A stretch of 64,000 nucleotides of DNA from Nannochloropsis oceanica (GCA_004519485.1 CP038121.1:310001-374000), one strand, 5' to 3'. Shown: positions 15,694 through 28,076, counted from the stretch's first letter. The notes: a model not told the origin generated them from the letters alone. Numbers and translations are program-made.

Positions 15694-17679
15694 GGTTATT
15701 GCGCTGTTGTGTTGATGTATTGTTGTATGTTTGTCTTGGCTGTAGGTCTCCCTTGGCAATCTTCTCGAAAGGAGAAGTAGAGGCGGCGACGAGGGGGAAA
15801 GCTTATGCACTTGTTGAGTTGGTGGTTGGAAGGACGCGGACTCCAGGAGAGGGCGAGCCTGTACTTATACGGGTGTAAAGTAAATGTGTTCGTGAGGGTC
15901 TGCTATCACAAGGGCAACGCGTGAAGTCTTCACGAGCCGAGGAGAAACACGAGGGACAGGCAGGCTTTTGCCCATCGCCGGGGGCCCAAGAAGCCTGTTC
16001 TCGGCCTCTTAGGAACTATGCCGGCCACAACAAAGCACAGACAGTAATATGGGACACATCTTGCACTAGGTATAGGAAATTATGTGCTTTGTGGAAGGGA
16101 CAGGGAGTTGAGAGAGTGGCTTTGCCTTGCCTCTCATTGACTGAGGGCTCCGAAAGTGCCTCCTGGAAACAGGCCTTGTTGATCCTGCTGTTTCTCTTCT
16201 TGGAACAACTGTCAAAGCCAATTTGACAGATAGGTGCCATTACTAGGTCATATCATGCATACAAGTGTACAAGTGCAAGGGCACGCGCCTCTGTGGCATT
16301 GCAGCCAAAGATACCACATCAATGGCGCGCTCCCCAACTCTGCCAGGAGGAAAGGGGAAAAGGGGACAAGCCAGAATCGGTTGCGAACAGATCAAAAAAA
16401 GCGGGGGGGTGTCAAGCCTCACCTATGCAGAGGCATGGCTTGAGCAGTGCTTGGAGAAAGCGTGAACAGGGATGGGAGACGAGAATGAGACACGCAAGCC
16501 TCACGTGTGGATATAATTTTTCGAATACAACACTCGGTGCCAGTCCCAGATCTTCGGCCATGATCGAGTCGAGCAGCAGGCTGCCCGCTCCGGACCATCT
16601 GCTGTCACCGGGCTTAAAAATGGCGACACGATGTGATCAAATTCATGTGGGGACGAACTAACATTTCTTTGATTGCTCACGATTAAGGCACTTTTGAGAT
16701 CTGAAGGCATTGCTCGTGGTTGCTCTTCTTAGTTGATTTTGACAGCCCGGCTAGCGCACGTGTCTTCCTGGGCTTGAAGTAAGGAGTTGACATCATCAAG
16801 AAAGCAACCGGCCTCTCTCCGTGTTCTGGACGATGTCAACATAGTTCAAGGTTCCAAGGCATTTGTTCCATATGGGGTTCTGCGTGTATTACATGTTGGC
16901 ACTGATTCTAATGGATATGGTAGGGTTTTTGAGGAAGTTATGATAGCGAAATTCTTACACCGTCTACGCGGGATGTTCAGCTCGGCCGTACTTTAATTGC
17001 TGTCAATGACGATATCCACCTGCATCGTGAAGGGTCTCATCCTCGCGCAAAGAAGTTTTGTCATTTTTTAGGCTACCATTTCGATGAGGTCTGGAAGGGA
17101 TTTTGTGGTGAGAGCTTGTGGGCCTGGATGCTTTCGCATGACTACAGAAGGGGGATTTCCCGGTGGTCTCATATTTTTATTTCGAGTATCTCTTTTATTT
17201 AAGGCTTATTTTGTTGCCACTCATCCCTCCGTGGAGTTAGGTGTAATGCAGACACAGGCAATATTATTGTAGCCCATTCGATTTTTATTTCTACACACCA
17301 CATGCATGACTTTCTTTGACCCATAGACAGTGGAATGAGAGCCCGTTGTGCGTTCGAGGAATTTATGCCAAAGGAACGTACAGGATGTTTAAGCAGAAAT
17401 TTCGCTGGTCTAGAGGCGATGAGGACACGACCAATATAAAATGATCAATTGTCTTTCATTCAAATAACATTGGTGTATTCGACTGGATGATGCGTTCAGA
17501 CGAATATCCATCGATTTGGGCAAGCGCTCCTCGCCGCCCTTTCTTTAACTTTCTCAGCTTGGGGGTCCGCCTCCCCGAGCTTTGATCTCCCCGACTTAAA
17601 AAGAGCTCACCCCATCAGCGAAATCGGCACGCAGAGATACACGCATCTGCAAGTCTAGAACTACATCTCTCTAGAACTA

Positions 17680-17716
17680 TCGCATGCAACCTGCGTCCTC
17701 TAGGACTTGCATACGA
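17680..17716. repeat. Imperfect inverted repeat (hairpin)
   Basis: TCGCATGCAA...GTCCT is followed after two bases by its near-complement AGGACTTGCATACGA, with a few unpaired bases in the left arm. It could form a stem of about 14 bp. A direct repeat TCTAGAACTA lies immediately upstream (17653-17679). Function is unknown. Confidence 0.5.
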
Positions 17717-18061
17717 GGGGGAGCCTTCCAACAATAAAATGTTGCCTATACATCCCTTATTTCTTGTCCGAGTTTTTTTAGCGACTTTGACAGATTTTTT
17801 GATCAGGCCAAGTCCCCGGACGGCCCACACAGGGCCAGGAGGAGAAAGGAGAGGAGGATAAGAGAGGATGTCAGCGGGAACGCTACACATAGAGTGTCCC
17901 CATATCTTGCCGCGGTTGACCAAACCGAAGATCACGGGGACGAGCTTCTCCACGGACCATACTCCTGTACACCCGCAGGATGTTACGTGCCCTACTGCCG
18001 TCCAGGGACACGAACTGTTTACAGGTGTCACACCAACACAGTCCTCGGATGGCCCGCCCAT

Positions 18062-18310
18062 GACCTCCTCCTCCTCCTCTGCCTCGTCCTCCTCCGCATT
18101 CTCCTCCTCCTCCGCCTCCGCCTCCTCCTCCTCTGCTTCCACCGCCTCCGCCCCATCCTCCCCTTTCCCTTCCTCCTCCTCCCCCTTCTCCTCCACCTCC
18201 TCCTTCCCCCCCTCCTCCTCTGCTTCCACCGCCTCCTCCTCCTCCTCCCCTTCCCCTTCCACCCCCTCCTCGTCTCCCTCCTCCCCTTCCTCCTCCTCCC
18301 CCTTCTTCTC

Positions 18311-18343
<33 letters not shown>

Positions 18344-18650
18344 TATCATCTTCTTCTTCTTTTCTCCTTCTTCCTCTTCTTCCTCTTTTACTTCTTCCTC
18401 TCCTCCTTCTTCTTCTTGTTCGTCTTCTTCTTCTTCTTCTTCTTCTTCTTCTTGTTCGTCTTCTTCCTCCTCTTCTTCTTCCTCCTCTTCTTCTCCTCCT
18501 TCTCCTCCCCCCCCCTCCTCCCCCACGTCCACCTCGTCCACCCCTTCCTCCTGCTCCTCGTCCACCTCCTCCTCCTCCTCCTCCTCGTGCCCCTCTTTCC
18601 CCTCGTCCTTCCCCTCGTCTTCCCCCTCCTTCCCCTCCCCCACTTCCTCC
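18062..18650. repeat. 590-bp TCC/TTC polypyrimidine tract
   Basis: Nearly pure pyrimidine on the plus strand (GGA/GAA on the minus), built of irregular TCC, TTC and CTC triplets. All frames through it stay open simply because no stop can form: poly-Ser or Leu/Phe on the plus, poly-Glu, poly-Arg/Gly or similar on the minus. It has mirror symmetry suited to triplex DNA. An acidic coding exon on the minus strand cannot be excluded but has no flanking support. Confidence 0.9.
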
Positions 18651-19375
18651 TCGTCGGAGCGCCCTCACTATCTTTCTCTTTCCCTTGTCCCTTCCTCTTG
18701 CAAGTGCCGCACGAATTCTAGCAATGGTTGCTAGTGCTCTTGTTGCCTTTTCTCCGGGTAAAGAGAGCAAATGATCATAGGACCTTTTTAAGGACAAAAG
18801 TTATCTGGTCAAGCTCACAGCATGATACGTCCTTTCTTAGATGGATAAGGATTCAATGTGTACCCTCCGGGCCGACCTGTTTTTTCCCCATCACCCAACC
18901 TCGAAAGCAGGGGCAGGACTCTAAAGGCTCCTTGACTGGAGCCGTTACACCACCTTTCGAAATGCACTACTACAACGGGAGTCCAGCTTACGACCCTGTC
19001 TCACTCAGCTGTCAAGCCACCCACCGCACAGAGCACGCAGACCAACGTGCCAGCTTTCTGTTTCCTCGCAGGCAACCCGTGCTCTCCCACAGGCAGTTAA
19101 CTTTGTTCTCGTCGTGCGGTGCTCCTCCCATCATCATTATCACACATCATCCGTGTGTGCCGTGTGTACATAGTACAGTCATTTAATCAAACACCACTAC
19201 TGCAGGTGTGTCTATCTACACTAATCCATCTGTATACACATGCGACAACCCCAGTCTTTCTTCATAGCCCCTTCTTCGGCTTCAGACAGCCCCCGTAATG
19301 CACGCACGGCGCCTCCCTTCTCTCACCTGCGTCCCTCCTCCTTTTCCTCACATTTAACACACAGAGGCAATAATC

Positions 19376-20331
19376 ATGTCTTCCTCGTCATCCTCATCTT
19401 CCTCGCTATCTCCAACTTCCTCTACGTCCTCGTCCCTCTCCTCCACCACTTCTGCCTCTGTTGCCACTTCCCAGTCCTCCTTCACCGGGTCCACTCCCTG
19501 GGGAGAACGGCAACGCCACGCGCAAGTCGATGCCAAGACCAGAAGCGATTGGGTGGCTGTTCAAAAAAAGACGTTCACCCGATGGGCCAACGCCCACTTG
19601 CGCCGTCGAGGACAGACAGAAATCGGGGACCTGTTCACGGACACGAGTGATGGCATTCGCTTATTGCAACTCTTGGAAGTCATTGGCGGCGACTCCATCT
19701 ACTCCCTCTGCAATCGCAAATACAACCCGGCCCCGAAAATGCGCATTCACAAGCTCGAAAATTGCAATCTGATCTTTGAATATCTCCGGAAGAAAGAGCT
19801 GCAGGTCACCAATATAGGGAGCACGGACATCGTCGACACGAACGAAAAGCTCATTCTGGGTCTTATGTGGACTATCATATTGCGCTTCGCCGTCGCCGAA
19901 GACGGGAAGCAGGGCTTGCTCCTCTGGCTACAGCGGTCGACGGAGGGGTATCCTGGTGTGCATGTGCATAACTTTGATTTGTCTTGGATGGATGGTCGGG
20001 CGTTTTTGGCCCTGATTCATAAATACCGACCGGATGTCTTACCAGTGCAAGTGGCGGACTGGTTGCTGGGGAAGGAGGGGGGGGGGGAGGCGAGGGAGGG
20101 AAGGGAGGAGGGGCCGAAGGCAGACGTGACATTGGCCTTTCAGGTGGCGAGGGACCGGCTGGGAATTGCCGCGCTTCTAGACCCCGAGGATGTGGTGGAC
20201 ACGGCCAAGCCGGACGAGAAGAGTATGATTGCTTACCTCTCGCAGTTTTTCAAGTACGTTTTCCGTCTCCTTCCCTCCCCTCCTTCCCTCCTTCCCTCCT
20301 TCCCTCCTTCCTCCTTCTCTAGGCCCCTTTC

Positions 20332-20385
<54 letters not shown>

Positions 20386-22944
20386 AAGTCGCTCTCTTAT
20401 TTAAATATCATTACCACCTCCCTCATTCCTTTCCTCATTCCCTCGTACTTTTCCTCCCTCCCTCCTTGTTTCCCCCCACTCCCCAGTAAATTCGCCTCTC
20501 TAACCCGGAAGCAGGCCTTAGTCGACAGCATCGTCAAGGCCATTACGCTCGCGCGAAAGCACGATCAGCTCCTGTCTCTCTACAACAGCAGCAGCAGCTC
20601 CCTGAAAGGATGGCTCCGCACCCGTACCCACCAATGGCAACAGCACGAGGAGACCGGACGAACGACTGCCGAAGTAAAGGCCAAGCTCGACGCATTGCAT
20701 ACGTATAGGCAAGAGGAAAAAGTGCAACAGAAGGCCCGCTTGCTGGAGGTGACCAAATTGTTAGGCCAACTGCGGACGAGCCAGAGGAGCAACAACCGCC
20801 CTATATTTATTCCGGAGGAAGGGATGAGCGACCAGGCCCTGTGGGACGTCGATTGGCCGGCATTAGAAGCAGCGGAAGGGGCGTATGAGAAGGCGTTGAT
20901 CGATAAGTACGCACGGTTCAGCGTGATTGATTTTGCGTTGACCAAAGTGCAAAATAAATTGAGGTACGTTTCCATCTTTCCGCCCATCCTTCCCTCCCTC
21001 CGCATTCCTCTCCTCCGGGTAAACTCGTGAGGGAGAAGCAGAAATTGGAGGGAGGGAGGGAGGGAGGGAAAGAAAGCCAGGGAGCATAACACAACGCCAT
21101 CAACAACACTGCACCTTCATCCCCAACTCACCGCTTCTATCTTTCTTCCCCCTCTCTCTCCCTCCCTTCCTACCTCCCTCCCCCCCCACAGCAAAATCGA
21201 ACCCTGGCTCGACTCCCGCACCGCCCACTTTACCTCCCACCTTCCCTCCTCCTCCTCCTCCTCCTCCTCGTCGTCGTCGTCGAGTAGCAGCAGCAGCAGC
21301 AGCTGCAGCAGCAGCAGCAGTATCAGTGGCTTGGAGCAGCGGTTGGCGAGCTACTATGCCTTCAAAGGTCAAGTCGATGTGTACGAATCCCTCCTGAAGG
21401 AAAGCCAGCGTCTCCTCTCCGGCCACCTCTCAGAAGAACATGCCGGGGTTGGGGAGACCCACGACAGGGTTGCCGTTGCAGAGGGGACGATGACAACGTT
21501 GAAGGAGATTGCCGAGCGATTCAAAGTGGAGGTAGAGGAAAGGTTGAAGCTGGAGAAGGAGCTGGAAGCAGCCGCGGAGAGGTATGTCCTCTTGGCGGGT
21601 AAGGTCGGGTTTGTGATTGATGAAGTGGAGGAGGCGATAGCCGAGCCAATTCTTGGGAATAGCGTGGAGGAGGTGGAAGAGCTGGAGGAGCGATTTAAAA
21701 ATGTAACGGAAAATTTTAAAAATTTGAAGGAGGTGATGCTGGAATTGTCAAGGGTGGGTGAGTTTTTGACGAAGCACGGCCGGGTGGAAAGGGTGGAGGA
21801 GGAGCGGCAGGCGACACCTCCAGCTGTGCTCCTTGCGACAGTTCAAAAAGTGGAGAAACGGATCGAGGAGCATATTGCGGAATTGGAACGGGCGAGGGAA
21901 GAAACGCGGAGGAAGGTGAGGGTAAGGGAGGAGTTTGCAGAGGCTGCACGGGGATTAAACGCGTGGGTACAGCAGCTGTCGGAGAGGAGTAACCTGGGGG
22001 GACGACGCTCCTCCCTCCAACCGCAAGACGTGACGAAGGAGCTGGAGGCCCTGAGGGACGAATATGAGATGGGAGGGAGGGAGAGAGGGAGGATGATGGT
22101 AGTGGAGGAGGCGAGCGAGGCGCAAGAGGCAGCGGGGGTGGTCGCGAACGGTTTCGTAACGGATACGGTCTACTCTCTCCGGAAAGAATACGAAGAGTTG
22201 GGAAAGTTGATTGAAGCCCGATTAAACGACAGTGTAACGGCCCAAGCGATGTTGATGAGCCAAACCGCCGAAAGTGACGAGCAGATGAAGGAAGTGTTGA
22301 GGGTATTCCAAGTGCTGACGACAGCAGCCACCGTTGTAGGGGAAGGGGAAAGGGAGGAGGGAGGGAGGGAGGGAGGGAGGGCAGGTGCCAGAGGAGAAGG
22401 GGGGTGCTTGACACAGAAAGCGTTTAAGGAGGGGTTGCAAGCGTTGGGGGTGGTGTTGGAGGACTCGGAAGCCGACGTCCAATATAAGAAAGTTGTGGGT
22501 GGAAGGAGAGGGAGGGAGGGAGGGAGGGAAATGGGCGGGGGTGGAGGAGGGATGACACTGGCGGAGTTTAGCTCGTTTGTGACGACTGCTCTGACAGCGG
22601 GATCATCGCGTGAGGATATTTTGGGAGCGTTTAAGACGATTGCTACAAGCATGGGGCAAGGGAGAGAGGGAGGAAAGGAAGGAGGGCAGGGAGGAGGAGG
22701 TGGAGGGGGACGGGGAGGGGTGATATCCGGGGAGGTTCTGAACCTGGTGTTTGAGGCGCAGGGAGACTGTGTGGCTTATATGAAGGAGCACATGCCGGAA
22801 ACAGGGGTAGAGAAGTTAAAGAAGAGGAAACAAGGGAAGGAGAGGGGAGGGGAAGAGGCCGACGGGGAGGAAGGGGAGGAGGAAGAGGTGGAGGTGCCAG
22901 TATATGACTACATGTCGTTTGTGTCGTATATTTTTGAGAGGTAA
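19376..22944 (+). CDS. Alpha-actinin (actin cross-linking spectrin-family protein)
   Basis: Three exons (19376-20253, 20487-20963, 21192-22944) give 1035 residues. After a poly-Ser leader comes a tandem calponin-homology actin-binding domain. CH1 (about 57-165) contains KKTFTRWANAHL and DGIRLLQLLEVIGG. CH2 (about 175-292) contains GLLLWLQRSTEGYPG, FDLSWMDGRAFLALIHKYRP and the closing DEKSMIAYLSQFFK. The middle is helical, heptad-like spectrin-repeat sequence. The C-terminal 200 residues resemble a pair of EF-hands (LTQKAFKEGLQALGVVLEDS, MTLAEFSSFVTTAL), but the calcium loops look degenerate, so regulation by calcium is doubtful. The rod carries Ser-run (21247-21325) and Gly/Arg/Glu inserts made of GGGA repeats. 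It bundles F-actin in the cytosol. Confidence 0.93.
20335..20386. repeat. (TC)n microsatellite in alpha-actinin intron 1
   Basis: A long CT dinucleotide run within intron 20254-20486, next to TCCC-type runs. It is not coding. Confidence 0.9.
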
Positions 22945-24747
22945 CGTGCGAGGGGGACGGTAGGAGGAAGGGAGGATGGCAAGAGCCAGCCAATATGTGA
23001 AGAGGAGGAGAAGATGGCCAAAATGTGCGTGATACAGAAATTGCGAGGGAGGCAGGGAGGAAGGGAAGACGATGGTAAGGAGCCAGCCCGCAGTGTTGAG
23101 GAAGGAGAAGGGAGAAGGAGGGTTGCTGAGGGTATTCTTGTAAAACAAAGACATCGAAATGTAGGGGGCACAGGGAGGGAGGGATAAAGGGAAGGAGGGA
23201 TAAAATGAAGATGCATGCATGCATCACAAAATCAAGAGGGAGCAGATAGTTGGCTGGCCGGAAGCAAGCATCCGACAAAGGCATCTTTCCCGAACTGTAC
23301 AAAGTATATGTCTAACAATGACAGCAGCAGCAACAACAGCGACAACAGCAGCATTAAAGGCGACAGCAGCAGCAACAGCAACGACAAGAAGAATGAAAAA
23401 AAGAACAAGAAGAAGGACAAAGACACAAATACAAGTACGGAGCTCAAAATTCCACAAGCTGAAATGTTGAGCCCAAAAAATGAGGGGGATACCCCTAAGA
23501 AGAACAACACTTTTAGGTATCGTTTGACCTGAGAAGAGAGAAAGAGTGTATCATGTTCTTTAATTTATTTTTGTTTTTCCAAATATTCTTGTGAAAAGGG
23601 GACTCGAAAAAAAGCATGAGATACCATCTATAAGAGAAATGTGTTTCTCGCACATATTTCTTCTTTGTAACTCGAAAAAAAGGTTCCGCTCTCCCCGTCA
23701 GAAGAGACAGAAAGATAATCTCTTTGTTGTGTATTTTCCACGCGTTATTCTTTCGGGAATCCTTAAAGAATACTACATATATACCTACCTCGCGATCTGA
23801 GGGTTGGAAGGCGCAAAGAGAGGCGCTGAAGGAATCAACGGTTTTATTCGTCGGATGCCAATGCTGAACAAAAACATCAGAAGCTCCTTTCTTTTCCCCC
23901 CTTTTCCCCCCTTACATAAATAATATGAGCTCATGGGCCCCAAGGATCCTAATAATTTTTACTCGCGCGCCTTCTCCCGTTCTTGCTCCGCCCTCTTTCC
24001 ACTCGTTGTCTTTGGTAGTAGGCACACTGCTGCTACTGAACCTTGACCTAGCCCACTTTCCCTCACAAAAATACGCACAGACACAAACAAAGTCTCTCTC
24101 ATTTTCTTTTCTTTTCCCATTTGTCTCGTTCAATCGATCTCGCTCACGTCTCACAAATACATTCCCACACCATTAATCCCATTGTTATACAACATTTGTC
24201 CTTCATCTTCTCCTCCTTCTTCCCCCTCCTCTTCCCTTTCTTTGTCCTCTTATTGACTTATCCTACCGCACTGTTGCGCTCTTCGCTCCTTTGATTTTCT
24301 CATCTTGACCTCTCTCCTTCCCTCCGCCTTCATCAGTTTTTGGCTTCCCGATCAAGATTTTATTCATGCACACACACGTACAACCTCTGTATCTCTGTGA
24401 TGTTATGCCCTGCTCCCCACCGTCAAATTCACCAAAGTGATCCTGCTTTTGCGTGGCCCTTCTATCCTCCCGCTCTCTCTTCCTTTTTCATTCCATCCCT
24501 TCGTTCCTCCGGTAAACAAACGTGAATCGAGGTTCTTATGACACTATTTCCGCGCATTCTTTTGGCCTTACTGTGAATGATTTTGATCCCATGTGCTGCC
24601 AAACATATTTCATAGTTCTTGCATCCCTCTAACCACTCGGCAGGAGCATGAATCACCGCTTTCTCCCAACGCTTCCCCTCAGAATCTCTCCCTTCCTCTC
24701 CCTTCCCTCGCTCAAAGCTGACGAATCATCGTCCCCAACACCGTATC
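22945..24747. other. Convergent intergenic region, alpha-actinin / SH2 gene
   Basis: Both neighbours end here. A CAG/AAC-rich patch (23316-23400) opens a short frame rich in Ser, Asn and Lys, with no start context or domain. 23540-24700 is AT-rich compared with the genes. No gene is supported. Confidence 0.55.
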
Positions 24748-27700
24748 CTATCCCTCATTCGTCTCATCGCTCGCTCGTTTTCGGGATCCCTGAGGCACCT
24801 CCACGCCTTTTATAAGCTGATCTACCGAGAAAAAACGATTCCCTGCCCATGCTCCTCCTTCTAAACCCCCTCCTTCTCCTCCTGCCGGGGTAGCAGGCAT
24901 AGAGGAAGAGAGGCCCAAGGAGCCGAAGGAAGACGAGGAGGATACCAAGAAGTCTTGCAATGGAAAAGGGTCTTCCAACTCTCCCCCCTGCTGCTGCAGC
25001 CTATCCAAAGACGCTGCACCCCGGGAATAACGGAAAAGTCCTCCCTCCAGCCCTTCCACCCCTCCCTCCATTCCTTCCCCCATTCCTCCTGCTGCTGCGA
25101 CTACTGCTGCTTTATGATCGGTGCTCAACCCCAGAGAGTCTGAGGTCGTCGTCAGCGCTGCTCCTGCTGCTTCTCCCACAGCAACCAACAGCGCTGCTTT
25201 TCCTGCGCCTTCACCCCGGAGACCATCAGCACGCAAGTGGGCAGGGCTGTGGACAGGGTGCTGCTGAAGTTGAACAGTCTGGCACGCCTGCTGTGGGTGA
25301 AGCAGATGATGATCCTGCTGCTGCTCCTGCTGTTGCCGGTTGGGGAGGGCAGGGAGCGAGCTTAGCTGTGCGGCCTCCTGCGGCTGCTGTTGCTGTTGTC
25401 GCTGGTACTGCAGCTGCTGTACTAACAATCCCTTGGAGTGAGGAACTGTTGATTGTTGTTGGTGCTGCTGATGCTGCTGGTGGTGCTGCTGCTGGGACTG
25501 CTGTTGCTGGGGCTGCTGCTCGGCGGGGTAGTCGATCGAACACCACGAGGGACCGATGCCGAAAGAGTGGTGGAGGTCAAGGTTGGAAAGGCAAGGAGGC
25601 AAACCCAGGCTATCTAGACTCTCACGACGACGAGAAGAGGACCGATGATGGTGCTGTGGCTGCGGCGGCTGCTGCTGCTGCTGTTGCTGCGGCTGCTGCA
25701 TCTTTAGCTTCTTACGCTGTACGGGGGAGGGCATCAGCATGCCCGCTCCGTCTACCTTCAGTCCTTGCGTCGCAGACACCACCTTGCAACCACTACTGTG
25801 ACTATATCCACCAGCGTTGCTACTGCTGTTACTACCATTATGATCATACTGCTGTCGACGGTGGGGGCTCAACTCCGACACGGCCCCAAAGGGCGTGGCC
25901 ATCATGTGATTCATGCCTCCCATCATTCCCAACATCAGCTCCTTAGTCGTAGCCGGGGAAGGAAGGGGAGGAGGAAGAACAGGGGCTCGAATGGCAGCAC
26001 ATTGTCGAAGACGGGCCCAGGTGTCACTGCCCGTGTGCTTGAGGATCAGGGAGGTGATGTTTGGGTGCGACTCGTGTCGGTCAATGAACGTCAATCGGCA
26101 TTTCTCGTTCACTGTCGTTACTTCGAAGTAAAATAGGGACGTCTGAATGCAGCTGCTGTTGCTGACTCCTTCTATTTTAAAACCTGCACCCGTCGGCCCC
26201 ACCCCTGAGGTAGGGGGGGAAGAAGGGAAGGGTGGTATGTACTCAAGAGCGATCCAACCGGGTTGGGTGTTCGACGCCCTCAAGTAAAAATCCCCAGGCC
26301 TCTTCAACTCCTTCGCCTTCCTTGTCGTGATATACATGCAAATATTCTCCCTCCCAATCTCCCTTCCTTCCCCCTCCGTCCGCTTCAAGCACGCCACGAG
26401 CGCCGCCAGCTGCACTTTGATGGAAGCCGCCTTCCCTGTCAATCCTGCGGCCCATACAAAAAACGCTTGAAACTCCTCGATTGTCACAGTCTGCTTATAC
26501 TCATACGGCCCACACAACAAGTACCGCAACGTCCCCCGCAATTCCTCACTAAAACATGACAGAAACACCGCCAAGTCTACCTCCCTGACCTCCCCAATCT
26601 CCCCCATCCCCTCATCCTCCCCCCGTGCCCCCCACTTTTCAAACGCCGACAGCCACAAAGTCGTCAATTCGACCCCCACTCTCAATTTTTCCGCCACCCC
26701 CTTCACTAGCAACTCATCCAAATAAGTAACCGCCCTCAAGTTCGGTCTCGCCAGCACCGCTCTCTGCTCCTCCCATCCATATCGTCCATCGATCTCTATC
26801 ACGTCTTTTTCCCATGAGTAATTCATCACCATCGGATCCGACCTACTTATACCCTCCCGAAACATCTTCAAGTTTCCCCCTCCCTCCTTGTCATCCGCCC
26901 CACGCATAGGGAGCAAAAATACAGCTAAAGGCCGGGTTTTCAAAAAGGGGTTGATGCTCTGCATCTGCTCTTCGACACTGGCACTTATCGGCTGCGCCCG
27001 TAACAAGCGACCATACATGAGGTCGAAGAAGCGATGGAGGATCAGGTTGGTAGGATAGTAGTTCTTCAGCATCTTGGCTTTGGGGATCCGGGACCCATCT
27101 TTTGTGACCCAGTCGCGTTCAATCCTGCGGAGAAAAGGAATGTGGGAGGATGGGGAGGGAGTAAGCTTGTATGTCTTGGCAACGCAAGGAGAGAAACCGA
27201 GACTGGGGGAGGGTTGCTAGCACATTAAACACAAAAGAAATGAGGGCCATAATCATTCCCTCCTTCGGGTAGATGTATTGCAAAAAAGTGACGGTTCTTA
27301 CGTAGCATCCGCAAGCTTCTTCTCCTTTGAGCGGCGCTCGTAGTCCAGGCGAATGGCGTTGAACTCTTCCAGGGGAATGACGAGTTGCTGTACGTAAGTA
27401 AACATGAGGAAATGCGAGAAAAATAGGGTGAGTAATCATAGATTTGAGTGAGACAAGGAATTAAGGATGAGCACGCCGCAGCACCACAATTAGATACCCG
27501 CCACCCACATGCTCTTTCCCTTTCTCCCTCCCCACACATGCATACCTCCTGCACCCACTCGCTGTCCCAATCCACCTTCCCACCCTCGAATTCCCCCTCG
27601 TCATTCTTCCTTCGTTTCCGAGCGCCCCGAATCTTGGTGCATCCCACGTCCATAAGGTAGGCCTTGAGGACATTAGACCGATCCTTCCGCGCTGTATCAC

Positions 27701-28076
27701 TCCCCCGACGCTTGGTGTCAGTGCTTCTGCCCGGCGACGGGGACGGCTGCGGGGTGTAGGTGTTTGTGGTGGAGGCTGTGCTGGTAGAACTGGATGCCGC
27801 GACTACCTTCTGACCTAGGAGATCCAGCCGTCCCAGCGTCAAGCCTGTGCCCACCGTGCGCATAGCTGGCGGCGGTTGCTGGTGCTGGTGGTGCTGATGC
27901 TGCTGCTGCTGCTCGAAGGTGGCTTGGCCCAGGGGGTGCTGCTCTTGTTGGAGCATGCCAGGGGACGAGGTGGTGGATGCCCCCATAATATTGCTAAACG
28001 TGTCTGTGGAGGCACCCGTCGTCAAGGGCCAAAAGTCGGCTGCCCAGTCCTGGCCCGAGGCCAACGCAAGCTCCAT
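24748..28076 (-). CDS. STAT-like SH2-domain protein with Gln/His-rich C-terminus
   Basis: Three exons (28076-27546, 27387-27302, 27124-24748) give 997 residues. The start is the ATG at 28076; the open frame upstream has only non-ATG codons. The N-terminal 120 residues are Gln/His/Ser-rich. A basic stretch GARKRRKN could be a nuclear signal. A helical region follows (about 175-440; EEFNAIRLDYERRSKEKKLA, then ATIERDWVTKDG), with an EF-like helix TVTIEEFQAFFVWA. An SH2-like module comes next: RPGDFYLRAS matches the beta-B strand 'GxFLLRxS', with the phosphotyrosine-binding Arg at R488. SLFYFEVTTVNEKCRLTFID fits strands C-D. The helix-linker-SH2 order resembles plant and amoeba STAT-type SH2 proteins. 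The C-terminal 350 residues are CAG-encoded Gln with Ser/Gly. A transcription-regulator role is inferred. Fold confidence is moderate. Confidence 0.6.

Larger units (their letters stand above)
15694..19375. other. 3.7-kb gene-poor block
   Basis: No gene is supported between the small minus-strand gene and alpha-actinin. 15900-17600 has mixed composition and only short open frames without family features. 18060-18650 is a pyrimidine tract listed separately. 18.7-19.37 kb should hold the alpha-actinin promoter. A doubled TCTAGAACTA and an imperfect palindrome lie at 17653-17716. No terminal repeats or transposase motifs were found. Confidence 0.5.

Noticed and set aside
16780-17000. Possible decayed mobile element around a 69-residue frame (MTSSRKQPASLR...)
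   Set aside because: No terminal repeats, target duplication, or recognisable transposase or polymerase motif was found.
17868-18734. Long poly-Ser open frame on the plus strand (and poly-Glu and poly-Gly/Arg frames on the minus strand) over the TTC/TCC tract
   Set aside because: A pure pyrimidine tract cannot form stops, so all frames are open. None has flanking conserved sequence or splice support.
24960-25946. Leu/Ala-rich frame antisense to the SH2 protein tail
   Set aside because: Produced by the reverse complement of CAG repeats (CTG as Leu); not a gene.
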